Assembly: GCA_016786705.1 (NCBI GenBank) | Contig: JAEUVV010000003.1 | Coordinates: 1-64,000, forward strand | DNA from: Taibaiella sp. | GTDB taxonomy: Bacteria; Bacteroidota; Bacteroidia; Chitinophagales; Chitinophagaceae | DNA length: 64,000 nucleotides | Direction of reading: 5' to 3' | Shown: piece after piece, positions 51,315 to 60,606 of the stretch | How the letters are laid out: every line of letters begins with the position of its first letter | How positions within the stretch are numbered: position 1 is the stretch's first letter | Translations under genes and position numbers: made by a program | The notes under the pieces: model-generated | What the model was told of the DNA's origin: nothing | Seen by the model: the letters and a program-made list of their open reading frames with translations, nothing else | The model's database searches: none

Positions 51315-52193
51315 TTAAAGTATTTCTCCAACGTGCTTGTTGATATTTTCGGCCATTTTGCCCAAAGGCAGGTCATTCGGATCATTACCGAAAGGATCCT
51401 CTATATCCTCCGCGATTAACTCTAATGTCCCTAATACATACGCAATAAATGTAGTCAATGGCGCTACATTATAGCCTAGCTGGAACACATAACCGATGGG
51501 TAAGGTTAAGATATAAATGGCTATAAAACGCTTAATAAAAGAACTGTAAGAGTAGGGGATCGGCGTGTTTTTGATCCGTTCACATTTGCCACAAATATCC
51601 GTAAAAGCGCTCAGGTCTTTATTCAGGTTGATCAGCTCTGCATCCGTAATTAAGCCCTCTTTATTCAATTGCGAAGTTTTCATATACAGGATCTTGGCTA
51701 CCTTATTCGGTACATGTTTACCTTTTGTTTCCTGTACCAGCTCTGGGTGCTCTTTTTCATCCAGCGTGAGGCGTGTACTCTCTTCATTGAGGTGTACCCT
51801 TAAGGTATCGGCATATAAGGGAATATATTTCTTAAAAAAATTACGGTTCTCTTTATCATCTCCATCCAGGAAAGCAGCCAGTTTTATGGCCAGGTTACGG
51901 CTGGTATTCGTCAGTTCTCCCCATACCTTCCGGCCTTCCCACCAACGGTCATAAGCGGTGTTGGTCCGGAAAACAATGAGTAAAGAGATCACAAAACCAA
52001 GAATAGAGTGCAGGAGGTTGATATGTTTCAACTCCTCCAGTACCGAAAATTGCAGGTAATTGATCTCTACATAAGCGACCAGCAGGCTGTAGGCAAATAT
52101 GCAAAGCAGGTAAGGCCAGAACCGCCTGAGGGTATCTGCTTTGGAGAAAAAGAATTTAAAATCGAACCAGGTCTTACCGTCGTATATATACAT
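51315..52193 (-). CDS. Bestrophin family (UPF0187) membrane protein
   Basis: A 292-residue bestrophin-like protein. Hydrophobic helices lie at FWPYLLCIFAYSLLVAYVEI, ILGFVISLLIVF and IAIYILTLPIGYVFQLGYN. The signature RTNTAYDRWWEGRKVWGELTNTSRNLA and the late acidic block EDIEDPFGNDPNDLPL (the calcium-clasp-like region) are the family marks. Bacterial bestrophins form pentameric ion channels with anion or cation selectivity; selectivity is not evident here. Confidence 0.93.
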   Translation of the reverse strand: MYIYDGKTWFDFKFFFSKADTLRRFWPYLLCIFAYSLLVAYVEINYLQFSVLEELKHINLLHSILGFVISLLIVFRTNTAYDRWWEGRKVWGELTNTSRNLAIKLAAFLDGDDKENRNFFKKYIPLYADTLRVHLNEESTRLTLDEKEHPELVQETKGKHVPNKVAKILYMKTSQLNKEGLITDAELINLNKDLSAFTDICGKCERIKNTPIPYSYSSFIKRFIAIYILTLPIGYVFQLGYNVAPLTTFIAYVLGTLELIAEDIEDPFGNDPNDLPLGKMAENINKHVGEIL

Positions 52194-52287
52194 GTACAGG
52201 CTTTAAAGAATCGCTGTAAAAATAAAGCATTTGAAAAAAAATACACCATGGGAAACCCAATTTTTCGAATAATGATAATCATCTGGT

Positions 52288-52322
52288 TTTGATGCAAGTT
52301 CTCATTAAATCTATTAACTTTG
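52288..52322 (+). promoter_or_regulatory. thrS promoter (TTTG-N23-TAACTTTG)
   Basis: TTTG at 52288-52291 and TAACTTTG at 52315-52322. The leader to the ATG at 52352 would be about 25 bases. No T-box element is seen, as expected outside Firmicutes. Confidence 0.65.
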
Positions 52323-52351
52323 CGCTCTTGTAAATGATTCAAATTTAAACA

Positions 52352-54286
52352 ATGATTAACCTTAGATTCCCCGATGGAGCTGTCCGCAGCTATGAACCAG
52401 GTATTTCGGGACTGGATGTAGCTAAGTCAATTAGCGAGGGTTTAATGCGTAAAGTATTGGCCGTATCGCTTGATGGTAAAATAGTAGATGCATTTGGTCC
52501 GATAACGACAGATGGCGAGATCAAATTCCTGACCTGGGATGATGAAGGTGGTAAATCTACATTCTGGCACTCTTCCGCACACCTGATGGCGGAAGCTTTA
52601 CAGCACTTTTACCCGGATACCAAATTCGCTATCGGCCCGCCGATCGAAAAAGGATTCTATTACGACATCGACCTGGGCGAGGCGAAAATTACTGATGCAG
52701 ACCTGGAGCAGATTGAAAAGAAAATGAAAGAGCTGGCAGGTAAGAAAGAACGCTTCGCCCGCCAGGAAGTATCTAAAGCGGATGCGATCAAATACTTTAC
52801 AGAAAAGCAGGACCCTTATAAACTGGAACTGATCGATGGCCTGCAGGACGGGCAAATCACTTTTTATACACAAGGTGATTTTACTGACTTATGTCGTGGA
52901 CCTCACATTCCTAATACCGGTTTTATCAAAGCGGTAAAACTGACCAATATTGCCGGCGCTTACTGGCGTGGCGATGAGAAGAATAAAATGCTGACCCGTA
53001 TTTATGGTGTTACTTTCCCTTCTAACAAAGAGCTGGAAGAGTACAACACTATGATGGAAGAAGCACGTAAGCGCGACCACCGTAAACTGGGTAAGGAACT
53101 GGAATTGTTCGCCTTCTCTGAAAGAGTAGGTGCCGGGTTACCATTATGGTTACCTAAAGGAGCCATGCTGAGAGAACGTTTACAGCAGTTCCTGCAGAAA
53201 GCGCAGATCGAAAGCGGCTATTTACCGGTAATTACCCCGCATATAGGGAATATTAACTTATACAAAACTTCAGGTCACTACGAAAAGTACGGTGCGGATA
53301 GTTTCCAATCCATCAAAACACCGCATGAAGGTGAAGAGTTCATGTTGAAGCCCATGAACTGTCCGCATCACTGCGAGATCTACAAAACTTCGCCTAAGTC
53401 TTACAAAGACTTACCGGTACGCTTTGCAGAATTCGGTACCGTATACCGTTATGAGCAGGCGGGTGAATTGCATGGCCTGACCCGTGTACGTGGCTTTACC
53501 CAGGATGACGCGCACCTGTTCTGCCGTCCTGACCAGGTAAAAGATGAGTTTAAAAAGGTAATTGACCTGGTACTGTATGTCTTTAACTCTTTAGGCTTTA
53601 CCGACTATACCGCTCAGGTTTCTTTACGTCACCAGACCGACAGGGCTAAATATATAGGTTCAGAAGAAAACTGGGATATCGCGGAAAACGCGATCCGGGA
53701 AGCTGCTGCAGAGAAAGGCCTGAATACCGTTGAAGAGTACGGAGAAGCAGCTTTCTATGGTCCTAAACTGGACTTCATGGTGAAAGACGCTATTGGCCGT
53801 AGCTGGCAGCTGGGCACCATCCAGGTAGACTACAACCTGCCCGAGCGCTTTGAACTGGAATATGTAGACAGCGATAACAGCCGTAAACGCCCGGTGATGA
53901 TCCACCGTGCCCCATTCGGTAGTATGGAGCGTTTCGTGGCCGTATTATTGGAGCACTGTTCCGGTAAGCTGCCTTTGTGGTTAGTGCCTACACAAGTTAA
54001 GATCTTACCGATCTCTGATAAGTTTATGGCCTATGCCGAAGAGATCGCCGCACTGCTGAAAGGTAAAGAGATCCGTTGCGAGATCGACGACCGCCAGGAG
54101 AAAATCGGCCGTAAGATCCGGGATACCGAATTAGAGAAGATCCCTTACATGTTGATCGTGGGAGAGAAAGAAATGGAGAGCAAGACCGTAGGGGTGCGCA
54201 AACAATCAGTAGGCGACCTGGGCGCACAAACAGTAGAAGAATTTGCCGCTCATATCCAGACGGAGATTGACGCGAAACTGGCATAA
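52352..54286 (+). CDS. thrS: Threonine-tRNA ligase
   Basis: A 644-residue ThrRS with all domains: N-terminal TGS (1-62; [17 protein letters not shown]), the editing domain with [11 protein letters not shown] and the CRGPHIP zinc-like motif, the catalytic core (motif 2 [21 protein letters not shown], motif 3 [11 protein letters not shown], zinc ligands including MNCPHHC), and an anticodon-binding domain. It ends DAKLA. Those last codons plus the next ~22 bases are repeated twice more downstream in a 158-bp tandem array, so the terminator now lies about 340 bases past the stop. Confidence 0.97.
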   Translation: MINLRFPDGAVRSYEPGISGLDVAKSISEGLMRKVLAVSLDGKIVDAFGPITTDGEIKFLTWDDEGGKSTFWHSSAHLMAEALQHFYPDTKFAIGPPIEKGFYYDIDLGEAKITDADLEQIEKKMKELAGKKERFARQEVSKADAIKYFTEKQDPYKLELIDGLQDGQITFYTQGDFTDLCRGPHIPNTGFIKAVKLTNIAGAYWRGDEKNKMLTRIYGVTFPSNKELEEYNTMMEEARKRDHRKLGKELELFAFSERVGAGLPLWLPKGAMLRERLQQFLQKAQIESGYLPVITPHIGNINLYKTSGHYEKYGADSFQSIKTPHEGEEFMLKPMNCPHHCEIYKTSPKSYKDLPVRFAEFGTVYRYEQAGELHGLTRVRGFTQDDAHLFCRPDQVKDEFKKVIDLVLYVFNSLGFTDYTAQVSLRHQTDRAKYIGSEENWDIAENAIREAAAEKGLNTVEEYGEAAFYGPKLDFMVKDAIGRSWQLGTIQVDYNLPERFELEYVDSDNSRKRPVMIHRAPFGSMERFVAVLLEHCSGKLPLWLVPTQVKILPISDKFMAYAEEIAALLKGKEIRCEIDDRQEKIGRKIRDTELEKIPYMLIVGEKEMESKTVGVRKQSVGDLGAQTVEEFAAHIQTEIDAKLA

Positions 54287-54608
54287 GATAAAATAATTTA
54301 ATAGATATCGTTCCAAAAAACTAAATTCTTGTCACATTGAGCTTGTCGAAATGCGGCAAGAATTTTAGCATAAAATTTCTTTCTATTGCTCATGTCTCCT
54401 TCGACAGGCTCAGGATGACAGGTTTAGATGCGAAACTGGCATAAGATAAAATAATTTAATAGATATCGCTACAAAAAACTAAACTCTTGTCACATTGAGC
54501 TTGTCGAAATGCGGCAAGAATTTTAGCATAAAATTTCTTTCTATTGCTCATGTCTCCTTCGACAGGCTCAGGATGACAGGTTTAGATGCCAAACTAGCAT
54601 AAGATAAA
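54272..54608. repeat. 158-bp tandem repeat copying the thrS 3' end and a REP-like element
   Basis: Units are 54272-54429 and 54430-54587, with a partial third from 54588 to about 54608. Each unit begins inside the codons for AKLA-stop of thrS (GCGAAACTGGCATAAG), runs through TAATAGATATCG, and holds a REP-like element with arms GTCACATTGAGCTTGTCGAA and TTCGACAGGCTCAGGATGAC. Units 1 and 2 differ at only a few bases. The third copy of the codons (GCCAAACTAGCATAAG) carries two synonymous changes and runs on to the thrS terminator. Confidence 0.92.
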
Positions 54609-54623
54609 ATTGACCAAATAGAT

Positions 54624-54657
54624 AAACCGGCTTTATCCAGGCCGGTTTTCTTTTTTG
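54624..54657 (+). terminator. thrS terminator, displaced downstream by the repeats
   Basis: AAACCGGC (54624-54631) pairs with GCCGGTTT (54641-54648) around a 9-base loop, followed by TCTTTTTT. It is the first T-tailed hairpin after thrS. Confidence 0.85.
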
Positions 54658-54925
54658 GTTCATGAAGTTTGTTCACAATAATGCTTCTGTCACTTCTAAT
54701 ACTTGAAAAAAATGGCATCAAAACTCATTACTTCAGTTTTCACCCGGCGATAGGGATTTTGTAAGTGTAGTTGCTGATTTTTGAGATAATTACGCATTCT
54801 TTTATTGCTCAAAAATCGATGCGCGAAACGTGCAAAATCACGGTGCTCTGCAATCGTCTTAGTGAAAACAGGCATTTTTCGTTCTTTTGTTGCCGCACAA
54901 AAGAACAGATCATAAATAAGTAGCA
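54658..54925. other. Intergenic stretch without a supportable gene
   Basis: About 270 bases between two terminators. A minus-strand frame (ending 54696) is open here but runs through the downstream terminator and into the 3' end of the glutamate-synthase-like gene in another frame, and its sequence resembles no protein family I know. It may be a decayed repeat. Confidence 0.4.
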
Positions 54926-54963
54926 CAAAAAAGGATGCAATCAAACAATTACATCCTTTTTTT
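54926..54963 (-). terminator. Terminator after the glutamate-synthase-like gene
   Basis: AAAAAAGGATG (54927-54937) pairs with CATCCTTTTTT (54952-54962). On the minus strand it ends in a T-run, 19 bases past the stop at 54982. Confidence 0.88.
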
Positions 54964-54981
54964 CTTATAAATCTGAAGCGA

Positions 54982-56610
54982 TTAATTCGCCATTTCTTTA
55001 CTCCAGCTACCCACATTGGAAATGCCCCATTTATCCATATTGGCAAAGGCAAAGTCCATTTTATAACGGTCCGGGATATTTTCCGGGTTTAAGAACTCGC
55101 CCACCGCGTAGTTAGGGAAGATCTCCTCATAAGTCAGCATAGAGTTCAGGGAAATTCTTCTGTAAATATGCGAACGGGTTAATTCTTCTTTAGAGCCTAA
55201 ACCACCGGCACCCAGCAGTTCAACGAAATTCTCAACCGTGTATTTATGGAACTGGGCCACACGCGTTTTCTTATCGTCTACTACCAGCCCTACAGATAAT
55301 GTTTTGTCTTGTGTCGCCACGCCTACCGGGCATTTATTGGTATTACACAATAAAGCCTGGATACAACCTACGGCCATCATCATGGCACGGGCAGAATAAC
55401 AGGCGTCCGCACCCAAGGCCATAGCTCTTACCAGGTGGAAACCGCTGGTCATTTTACCGGAAGCAAGGATCGCGATATGTTTTTTGATATCTAAACCTCT
55501 TAAAATATTAGAAACAAAATCCAGTCCGTCTAATAAAGGAGCACCTACATAGTTGGAGAACTCTTGTGGCGCCGCACCGGTTCCGCCTTCACCACCGTCA
55601 ACGGTGATAAAGTCCGGGTAGATATTTAAAGCGATCATCGCTTTACAGATACTGATGAACTCGGATTTGTGCCCGATACACAATTTAAAGCCTACCGGTT
55701 TACCACCGCTAAGATCTCTTAATTTCTGTACAAACAGGATCAGCTCTTTTGGTGTGCTGAACGCGGAGTGGAATGGGGGAGATGCCACCAGTATTCCTGG
55801 CTCGATCGCACGGATCGCCGCAATCTCCGGTGTATTTTTGGCTGCGGGCAGGATACCACCGTGACCCGGTTTTGCACCCTGGGAGATCTTGATCTCAATC
55901 ATTTTCACGTTCGGGATCTGGGCTTTCTCGGCAAACAGGTTTTCATCGAAATTACCATCTTTATTCCGGCAACCGAAATAACCGGTACCGATCTGCCAGA
56001 TGATATCCCCACCATGCTTTAAGTGGAAAGGGCTCAAACCACCTTCACCGGTGTTATGGGCAAAGCCACCGATCTGCGCGCCGGCATTCATAGCCTCTAC
56101 CGCGTTGGAGCTTAAGGAACCATAACTCATGGCCGATATATTGTAAATACTCAGGGAATAAGGTTGTTTACAATCTTTATTCCCTACCATTACCCTTGGG
56201 TTGTGGTCCAGGGTTTTGAAATCTTTTGGCGCGATGGAGTGACACATCCACTCATAGCCTTCAGCATACACATCTAATTGCGTACCGAAAGGCATGGTGT
56301 CATTTTCTTTCTTGGCCCTTTGATAAATAGTAGAGCGGTCGATCCGGTTGATGGGTCTGCCGTCAATATCAGATTCAATGAAATATTGGTAAATTTTTGG
56401 GCGCATATCCTCCATAAAGAACCTTAAACGCCCGAAAACGGGGTAGATACGCATGATGGAGTGCCGGGTCTGGTACATATCGTAATAACCCAGGATGGTT
56501 AATACCAGGATAATGGCAAAAAATACAGACCAGTTTTTACTTAAAAAGAAGGTCAAGCCGAGGGTGCCTAAAAGAAGAAGAGACGAAACAATAACAAAGC
56601 CTTTTCGCAT
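54982..56610 (-). CDS. Membrane-anchored FMN-binding glutamate synthase family protein
   Basis: A 542-residue protein with two N-terminal transmembrane helices (VIVSSLLLLGTLGLTFFL, WSVFFAIILVLTILGYYDMY) followed by a TIM-barrel Glu_synthase domain. FMN-binding blocks are visible: ISAMSYGSLSSNAVEAMN, HNTGEGGLSPFH, KISQGAKPGHGG, TVDGGEGGTGAAP, and CNTNKCPVGVATQ, whose cysteines can hold the 3Fe-4S cluster. The glutaminase domain and GXGXG domain of GltB are absent, so it is not classical glutamate synthase; the true substrate is unknown. Length is normal for this stand-alone family. Confidence 0.9.
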   Translation of the reverse strand: MRKGFVIVSSLLLLGTLGLTFFLSKNWSVFFAIILVLTILGYYDMYQTRHSIMRIYPVFGRLRFFMEDMRPKIYQYFIESDIDGRPINRIDRSTIYQRAKKENDTMPFGTQLDVYAEGYEWMCHSIAPKDFKTLDHNPRVMVGNKDCKQPYSLSIYNISAMSYGSLSSNAVEAMNAGAQIGGFAHNTGEGGLSPFHLKHGGDIIWQIGTGYFGCRNKDGNFDENLFAEKAQIPNVKMIEIKISQGAKPGHGGILPAAKNTPEIAAIRAIEPGILVASPPFHSAFSTPKELILFVQKLRDLSGGKPVGFKLCIGHKSEFISICKAMIALNIYPDFITVDGGEGGTGAAPQEFSNYVGAPLLDGLDFVSNILRGLDIKKHIAILASGKMTSGFHLVRAMALGADACYSARAMMMAVGCIQALLCNTNKCPVGVATQDKTLSVGLVVDDKKTRVAQFHKYTVENFVELLGAGGLGSKEELTRSHIYRRISLNSMLTYEEIFPNYAVGEFLNPENIPDRYKMDFAFANMDKWGISNVGSWSKEMAN

Positions 56611-56810
56611 ACTAATTTCCTATTGCTTGGTGGAATTTATAATAAAAATGCGAACTTAGAATTATTAACTTACTTAAAAAAATAAAAAAGTATTTTTAGT
56701 ATTTTTTAAGGGAAAAAGAGGGAGATAAAATAATTCCTAGAGCATATTATATATAGTATCTTGAAAACATTTATCTTTAAAAATATAATTTAAGGATTTA
56801 TAGATATATT

Positions 56811-57194
56811 ATGAAAGCACATATACCTAACAGCGCATTTCTTGGGAACATTGAATCATATTTTTACAATTTAGATACAAATGATACTTCTTGCCTCGAA
56901 GTTACATCAAATCAAAAATGGATTTCAGTACACCCTTTAGTTATTGCAATGACAATTGCATTAGCTAAAGAAGTTAGACTTAATAAAGGAGAGATTAAAT
57001 GTCAAGATTTTTCTGCAAAATCTAGGCCATATTTTTTAAGAATGGGATTAATTGATGAACTGAATCCTAATCATGGAATAGCTATTGTAGAGCATGAAGA
57101 AGCTGGAAGATTTATAAAAGCCAGAAAAATAAAAAATTCAGAGGAATTAAATCAATTTATAACCGATATGGTCCCTTTGTTACATACGCCATAA
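56811..57194 (+). CDS. Small orphan protein with STAS-like N-terminal fold (low G+C)
   Basis: A 127-residue protein, A+T-rich compared with neighbours. The pattern SCLEVTSNQKWISVHPLVIAMTI followed by IKCQDFSAKSRPYFLRMGLID resembles the N-terminal STAS-like domain of certain ATP-binding (HATPase) proteins, where a hydrophobic strand, W-I/V-x-P and a later RMG helix recur. Here no ATPase part follows, so it is either a stand-alone domain or the 5' remnant of a longer gene. Its composition suggests transfer. The domain assignment is from pattern memory and is tentative. Confidence 0.55.
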   Translation: MKAHIPNSAFLGNIESYFYNLDTNDTSCLEVTSNQKWISVHPLVIAMTIALAKEVRLNKGEIKCQDFSAKSRPYFLRMGLIDELNPNHGIAIVEHEEAGRFIKARKIKNSEELNQFITDMVPLLHTP

Positions 57195-57251
57195 ATAAAT
57201 GATTTATGCATAAATTTGAGTAAGCTAGCAGCAAATTAAAACATTCAAACT

Positions 57252-57683
57252 ATGGCCATAATCAATCCCAGCATTAACTTCAACGGCAATGCCGAAGAGG
57301 CTTTTCTTTTTTACCAATCCGTTTTCGGCGGCAACTTCGGAAAAATAGTCCGTTTTAAAGACCTTTCCGGGTACCCGATTGAGGAAAGCGAGGCAGGCAA
57401 AATCATGCACATCACTTTAGCTATTGGCAACAATGTACTGATAGGCAATGATGTACCCCAAAGCATGGGCCGGGTAAATGAACAGGAAAACCGGTCTAAA
57501 ATCTCCATCAGCGCGGCCAGCCGCGAAGAAGCGGACCATTTATTTAACGGGCTTACTGCCGGTGGTAGCGTAGAAGTACCTATGAACGACAGCCCCTGGG
57601 GTTCTTATTTCGGTATGTTCCGCGATAAATACGGGATTGAGTGGATGATCGACTTTAACCCTGATGAGCAGGCCGGGGCCTAA
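57252..57683 (+). CDS. VOC superfamily (PhnB-like) protein
   Basis: A 143-residue vicinal-oxygen-chelate protein of the PhnB/glyoxalase-like type: INPSINFNGNAEEAFLFYQSVFGG opens the first beta-alpha-beta module, followed by KIMHITLAIGNNVLIGNDVP, and the second module ends in WGSYFGMFRDKYGIEWMIDF. The usual metal ligand positions are only partly kept (H in MHITL and E in IEW). Starts 33 bases before the gap to the reductase-like gene and likely forms a unit with it. Substrate unknown. Confidence 0.85.
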   Translation: MAIINPSINFNGNAEEAFLFYQSVFGGNFGKIVRFKDLSGYPIEESEAGKIMHITLAIGNNVLIGNDVPQSMGRVNEQENRSKISISAASREEADHLFNGLTAGGSVEVPMNDSPWGSYFGMFRDKYGIEWMIDFNPDEQAGA

Positions 57684-57716
57684 ATCTTTTTTATCCAAAT
57701 AAACCTGAAACAAGCC

Positions 57717-58274
57717 ATGCGAAAAATCATCGCCGCGATCAATATGACCCTGGACGGGTATTGCGACCATACCGCGATAAACCCGGATGCAGCCATACAC
57801 GATCATTACTCAGAGTTATTGAAAAGCGCCGGCACTATCTTATACGGCAGCATCACTTTTAAACTGATGCAATACTGGCAAGACCTGCTGCGCCAACCTT
57901 CCGGCGTTCCTTCTATGGATGATTTTGCCGCTTCAATTGACCAAATCCCGAAGATCGTCTTCTCGCATAAGCTACAGGATACCGGTTGGGATACTGCAAC
58001 CCTGGCGCAACAATCCCTTGAAGCAACAACTATTGCGCTTAAACAACAGCCGGGTAAACCTGTCCTGGTCGGCAGCCCGGGCCTCATCCGCCAGTTAATG
58101 CAGCTTAACCTGATTGATGAATACCAGATTTGTGTACACCCCGTTGTTGCCGGTGGCGGTAAGCCTCTATTTGAAAATGTAGACAGAACCTTATTTAAAC
58201 TCGTCAATACCAAAACATTTGCCAGCGGAGCGGTCATCCTGTATTACGAGGAAGTAAGCACAAAACCCGGATAA
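57717..58274 (+). CDS. RibD C-terminal/dihydrofolate-reductase-like protein
   Basis: A 185-residue member of the RibD_C/DHFR-like fold: MRKIIAAINMTLDGYCDHTAI at the N-terminus, YGSITFKLMQYWQDLL in the middle, KIVFSHKLQDTGWDT, and LVGSPGLIRQLMQLNLIDEYQICVHPVVAGGGKPLF near the C-terminus. Proteins of this type are NADPH-dependent reductases of unknown substrate and are common in Bacteroidota genomes. Begins 33 bases after the VOC gene. Confidence 0.88.
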   Translation: MRKIIAAINMTLDGYCDHTAINPDAAIHDHYSELLKSAGTILYGSITFKLMQYWQDLLRQPSGVPSMDDFAASIDQIPKIVFSHKLQDTGWDTATLAQQSLEATTIALKQQPGKPVLVGSPGLIRQLMQLNLIDEYQICVHPVVAGGGKPLFENVDRTLFKLVNTKTFASGAVILYYEEVSTKPG

Positions 58275-58327
58275 ATTAATAAAAAGACAGCGCTTCTTGC
58301 GTACTATCACCAATGATACATTTAAAA

Positions 58328-59335
58328 ATGCGCACTTTTGTAATAGGCGATATTCACGGCTGCTATGATGAATTAATGGCGCTAATTGCCAAGGCAGGAC
58401 TGAGTGATGCGGACCGACTTATCGCGTTGGGTGATATCGTAGACCGCGGCAATCAGTCAAAAGAAGTATATGAATACTTAAAAAACAGGACCAATTGTAT
58501 TGTTTTGATGGGTAACCATGAGCGAAAACATCAGAAAGGCATTTTGAGCTATGCCCAGGAAATCGTCAAAGTCCAGTTCGGCCCGGGTTATGAGTCCTTT
58601 TTAAACTGGCTGGACTCCCTTGGCTATTATTATGAAACAGATGAGGCTATCATCGTGCATGCTTTCTTTGAGCATGATATAGCCCTGCAACAACAAAAAG
58701 AAGAAGTACTCTGCGGCGCTACTTCAGGAGACCGCTACCTCTCCAAAAAATACCCGGAAGGTAAGTATTGGCTGGATTTTTATACCGGTGAAAAACCGGT
58801 TATATATGGCCATCATGTGGTCGGCGATTTGCCAAAAATTCACAACAACACCTATGGCATTGATACCGGTGCCTGTCATGGAGGCTATTTAACGGCCATA
58901 GAGCTCCCGGGCTTTATCATACACCAGGTAAAAGCCGGGAAAGATTACTGGAAGGAAGCACAGAAAGCATGGCAACTCCCGGTATTAAAAGCCAAAAACT
59001 GGGATGAGATGACTTTGGAAGAGATAGAGCAACAACTTAACAAACTTGCCTATATTGAAGAGCCGGCCATCAAAAGTTACCTGGCCGGGATCCGGCAATG
59101 GAAGGAACAACTTGAAAATGATTACACCGGCATTAAAGAGCGGATCGAAGCATTGACTCAGCAACTGTTAGTCAATCACCCGGAAACTTTCAGTGTGGAA
59201 GCGAATAAATATGCCTTCAAAACCTATCTTTTTAAAAGCAGGTCCAATAACCTTAAGCTCGAAGACCTGCAAAAAGGGTTAAATACGCCGGACAAAATAA
59301 TGCAGATAAAAGACGAGTTAGCCTCATTAATTTAA
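58328..59335 (+). CDS. Metallophosphoesterase (bacterial PPP-type phosphatase)
   Basis: A 335-residue calcineurin-like phosphoesterase with the PPP motifs in order: GDIHGC, GDIVDRGN, GNHERK and later YGHHVVGD and DTGACHGGYLTA. The first 210 residues form the catalytic domain; the C-terminal ~110 are helical and charged (MTLEEIEQQLNKLAY ... NYKAFKTYLF-like). It may act on phosphoproteins or dinucleoside polyphosphates. ATG 58328 (MRTFVIGDIHG) is preferred over 58313, which adds five residues. Confidence 0.88.
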   Translation: MRTFVIGDIHGCYDELMALIAKAGLSDADRLIALGDIVDRGNQSKEVYEYLKNRTNCIVLMGNHERKHQKGILSYAQEIVKVQFGPGYESFLNWLDSLGYYYETDEAIIVHAFFEHDIALQQQKEEVLCGATSGDRYLSKKYPEGKYWLDFYTGEKPVIYGHHVVGDLPKIHNNTYGIDTGACHGGYLTAIELPGFIIHQVKAGKDYWKEAQKAWQLPVLKAKNWDEMTLEEIEQQLNKLAYIEEPAIKSYLAGIRQWKEQLENDYTGIKERIEALTQQLLVNHPETFSVEANKYAFKTYLFKSRSNNLKLEDLQKGLNTPDKIMQIKDELASLI

Positions 59336-59349
59336 ACCATTAAATCAAT

Positions 59350-60273
59350 ATGCCTAATTTAGACCTTACAAATATAAATAGTTTAAAAAACTATCCGGAA
59401 CCTACAAATGAGCGGCTGAAAACCTTATTTTCAGGCATAGATATTATTATTATTAAAGATGGTGGTGTATGTGGCAACCAGGCTTTGAAAGAAGAAGTTG
59501 TACTTACTTTAAACCAACAAAATGATATAATACGTTTTAGTGAACTTTTGAGCATTGATGAGTCACAAACAGGTTTTCATTGCATGTGCCTGGGTAACTA
59601 TGCCATAGAACTTCATAGCGAAGAAGCACTGACCGCCACTATTGGTTTGCATCATGGGCAATCTATTCGTTATGATTATTGGAATAGTGATGCCTTTCTT
59701 ACCCGCAATGAGGATTTATTAATCTTTTTAAGTGAAAAAGGTTTGGAAAAGCCACTCGAAGACAGACTTAAAGAATTAAAAAACAAGGAAGCTGCTCAGT
59801 TGACCAAAGTAGCATGGCTGCAAGCTGCACCTGAGTGCTTTAAAAAGTATTGGGAACAAATCAATCATTTGAATGAGGATTATATTATTCCTCTCTCTGC
59901 TGAGTTGGCTACTGAGATTCCTGATAAGCAGCAAAAAATTATTACATTATTGCAACTCTTCGGCAAAACAGATAATTTATGGGCAGATTACCCAGTATAT
60001 GAAGAATGTCCGAATGCTATCCTTAAAACATTTGAGGTGAGCGATATCATACAGGCCTATTTAAATTCCGAACGCAATTATAAAACGCGAAAAGGGTTGG
60101 GCAGGTTTCTTTGTGCTCCTGATTTTAAAAGAACCCGCACGCCACATCTAAAACACCTTACCGAAGAAGTAATAACAGACCTGGAAAGGTGTTTTAACTA
60201 CCTGGGGCAAAAACGAGGCATTAATGAAATATTTGCTTTAAAAAATCATACCATTAAACAACAACAATCATAA
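59350..60273 (+). CDS. Uncharacterised protein, 307 residues
   Basis: I do not recognise the family. It is soluble, with no signal peptide. An N-terminal alpha/beta half (FSGIDIIIIKDGGVCGNQ, FHCMCLGNYAIELHSEEALTATIGLHHG) is followed by a helical half with many charged residues. It starts 14 bases after the phosphoesterase stop and is followed at 5 bases by a DUF7660-like gene, so the three are likely one transcript. Small uncharacterised proteins of this kind often turn up among immunity-type genes, but nothing here proves it. Confidence 0.7.
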   Translation: MPNLDLTNINSLKNYPEPTNERLKTLFSGIDIIIIKDGGVCGNQALKEEVVLTLNQQNDIIRFSELLSIDESQTGFHCMCLGNYAIELHSEEALTATIGLHHGQSIRYDYWNSDAFLTRNEDLLIFLSEKGLEKPLEDRLKELKNKEAAQLTKVAWLQAAPECFKKYWEQINHLNEDYIIPLSAELATEIPDKQQKIITLLQLFGKTDNLWADYPVYEECPNAILKTFEVSDIIQAYLNSERNYKTRKGLGRFLCAPDFKRTRTPHLKHLTEEVITDLERCFNYLGQKRGINEIFALKNHTIKQQQS

Positions 60274-60278
60274 GATCT

Positions 60279-60536
60279 ATGAAAGACCCGGTTAGCGATT
60301 TGAAGGTAAGCAACAGGAAAACCTTTGCCCAGTTTATTCAATTACTACATAAAGATTTCCTGAACAATCCAGAAAGTTGGCAAAACAAAACTCTACCTGA
60401 TTTCCTGGACGCTGTGAGCGCTTACACAGAAGATATTCAAGGCTATTATGATAATAGGAACCTGAATATAAATGCTGATAGTCCGGACTGGTCAACCTTT
60501 GCAGATATTTTTAGAGGAGCAAAGATTTATGAATGA
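60279..60536 (+). CDS. DUF7660-like small protein
   Basis: An 85-residue acidic protein. KVSNRKTFAQFIQLLHKDF, then WQNKTLPDFLDAVSAYTEDIQGYY, and the ending PDWSTFADIFRGAKIYE match a family of small single-domain proteins I know as DUF7660, which is often found next to immunity-like genes of polymorphic toxin loci. Function unproven. Follows the 307-residue gene after 5 bases. Confidence 0.65.
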   Translation: MKDPVSDLKVSNRKTFAQFIQLLHKDFLNNPESWQNKTLPDFLDAVSAYTEDIQGYYDNRNLNINADSPDWSTFADIFRGAKIYE

Positions 60537-60606
60537 ACCATCGATGAGAAGGTGACAGCAAGAGTTTATCTAAACAGGAAATATATAGTATTCTTTAAAT
60601 ATTTAC

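Noticed and set aside
54272..54608. Possible CRISPR-like array after thrS
   Set aside because: The 158-bp units are nearly identical over their whole length, with no short repeat/variable spacer alternation, and contain thrS codons.
54696..55052. 118-residue minus-strand open frame
   Set aside because: It runs through a strong terminator and overlaps the end of the glutamate-synthase-like gene in another frame; no recognisable protein features.
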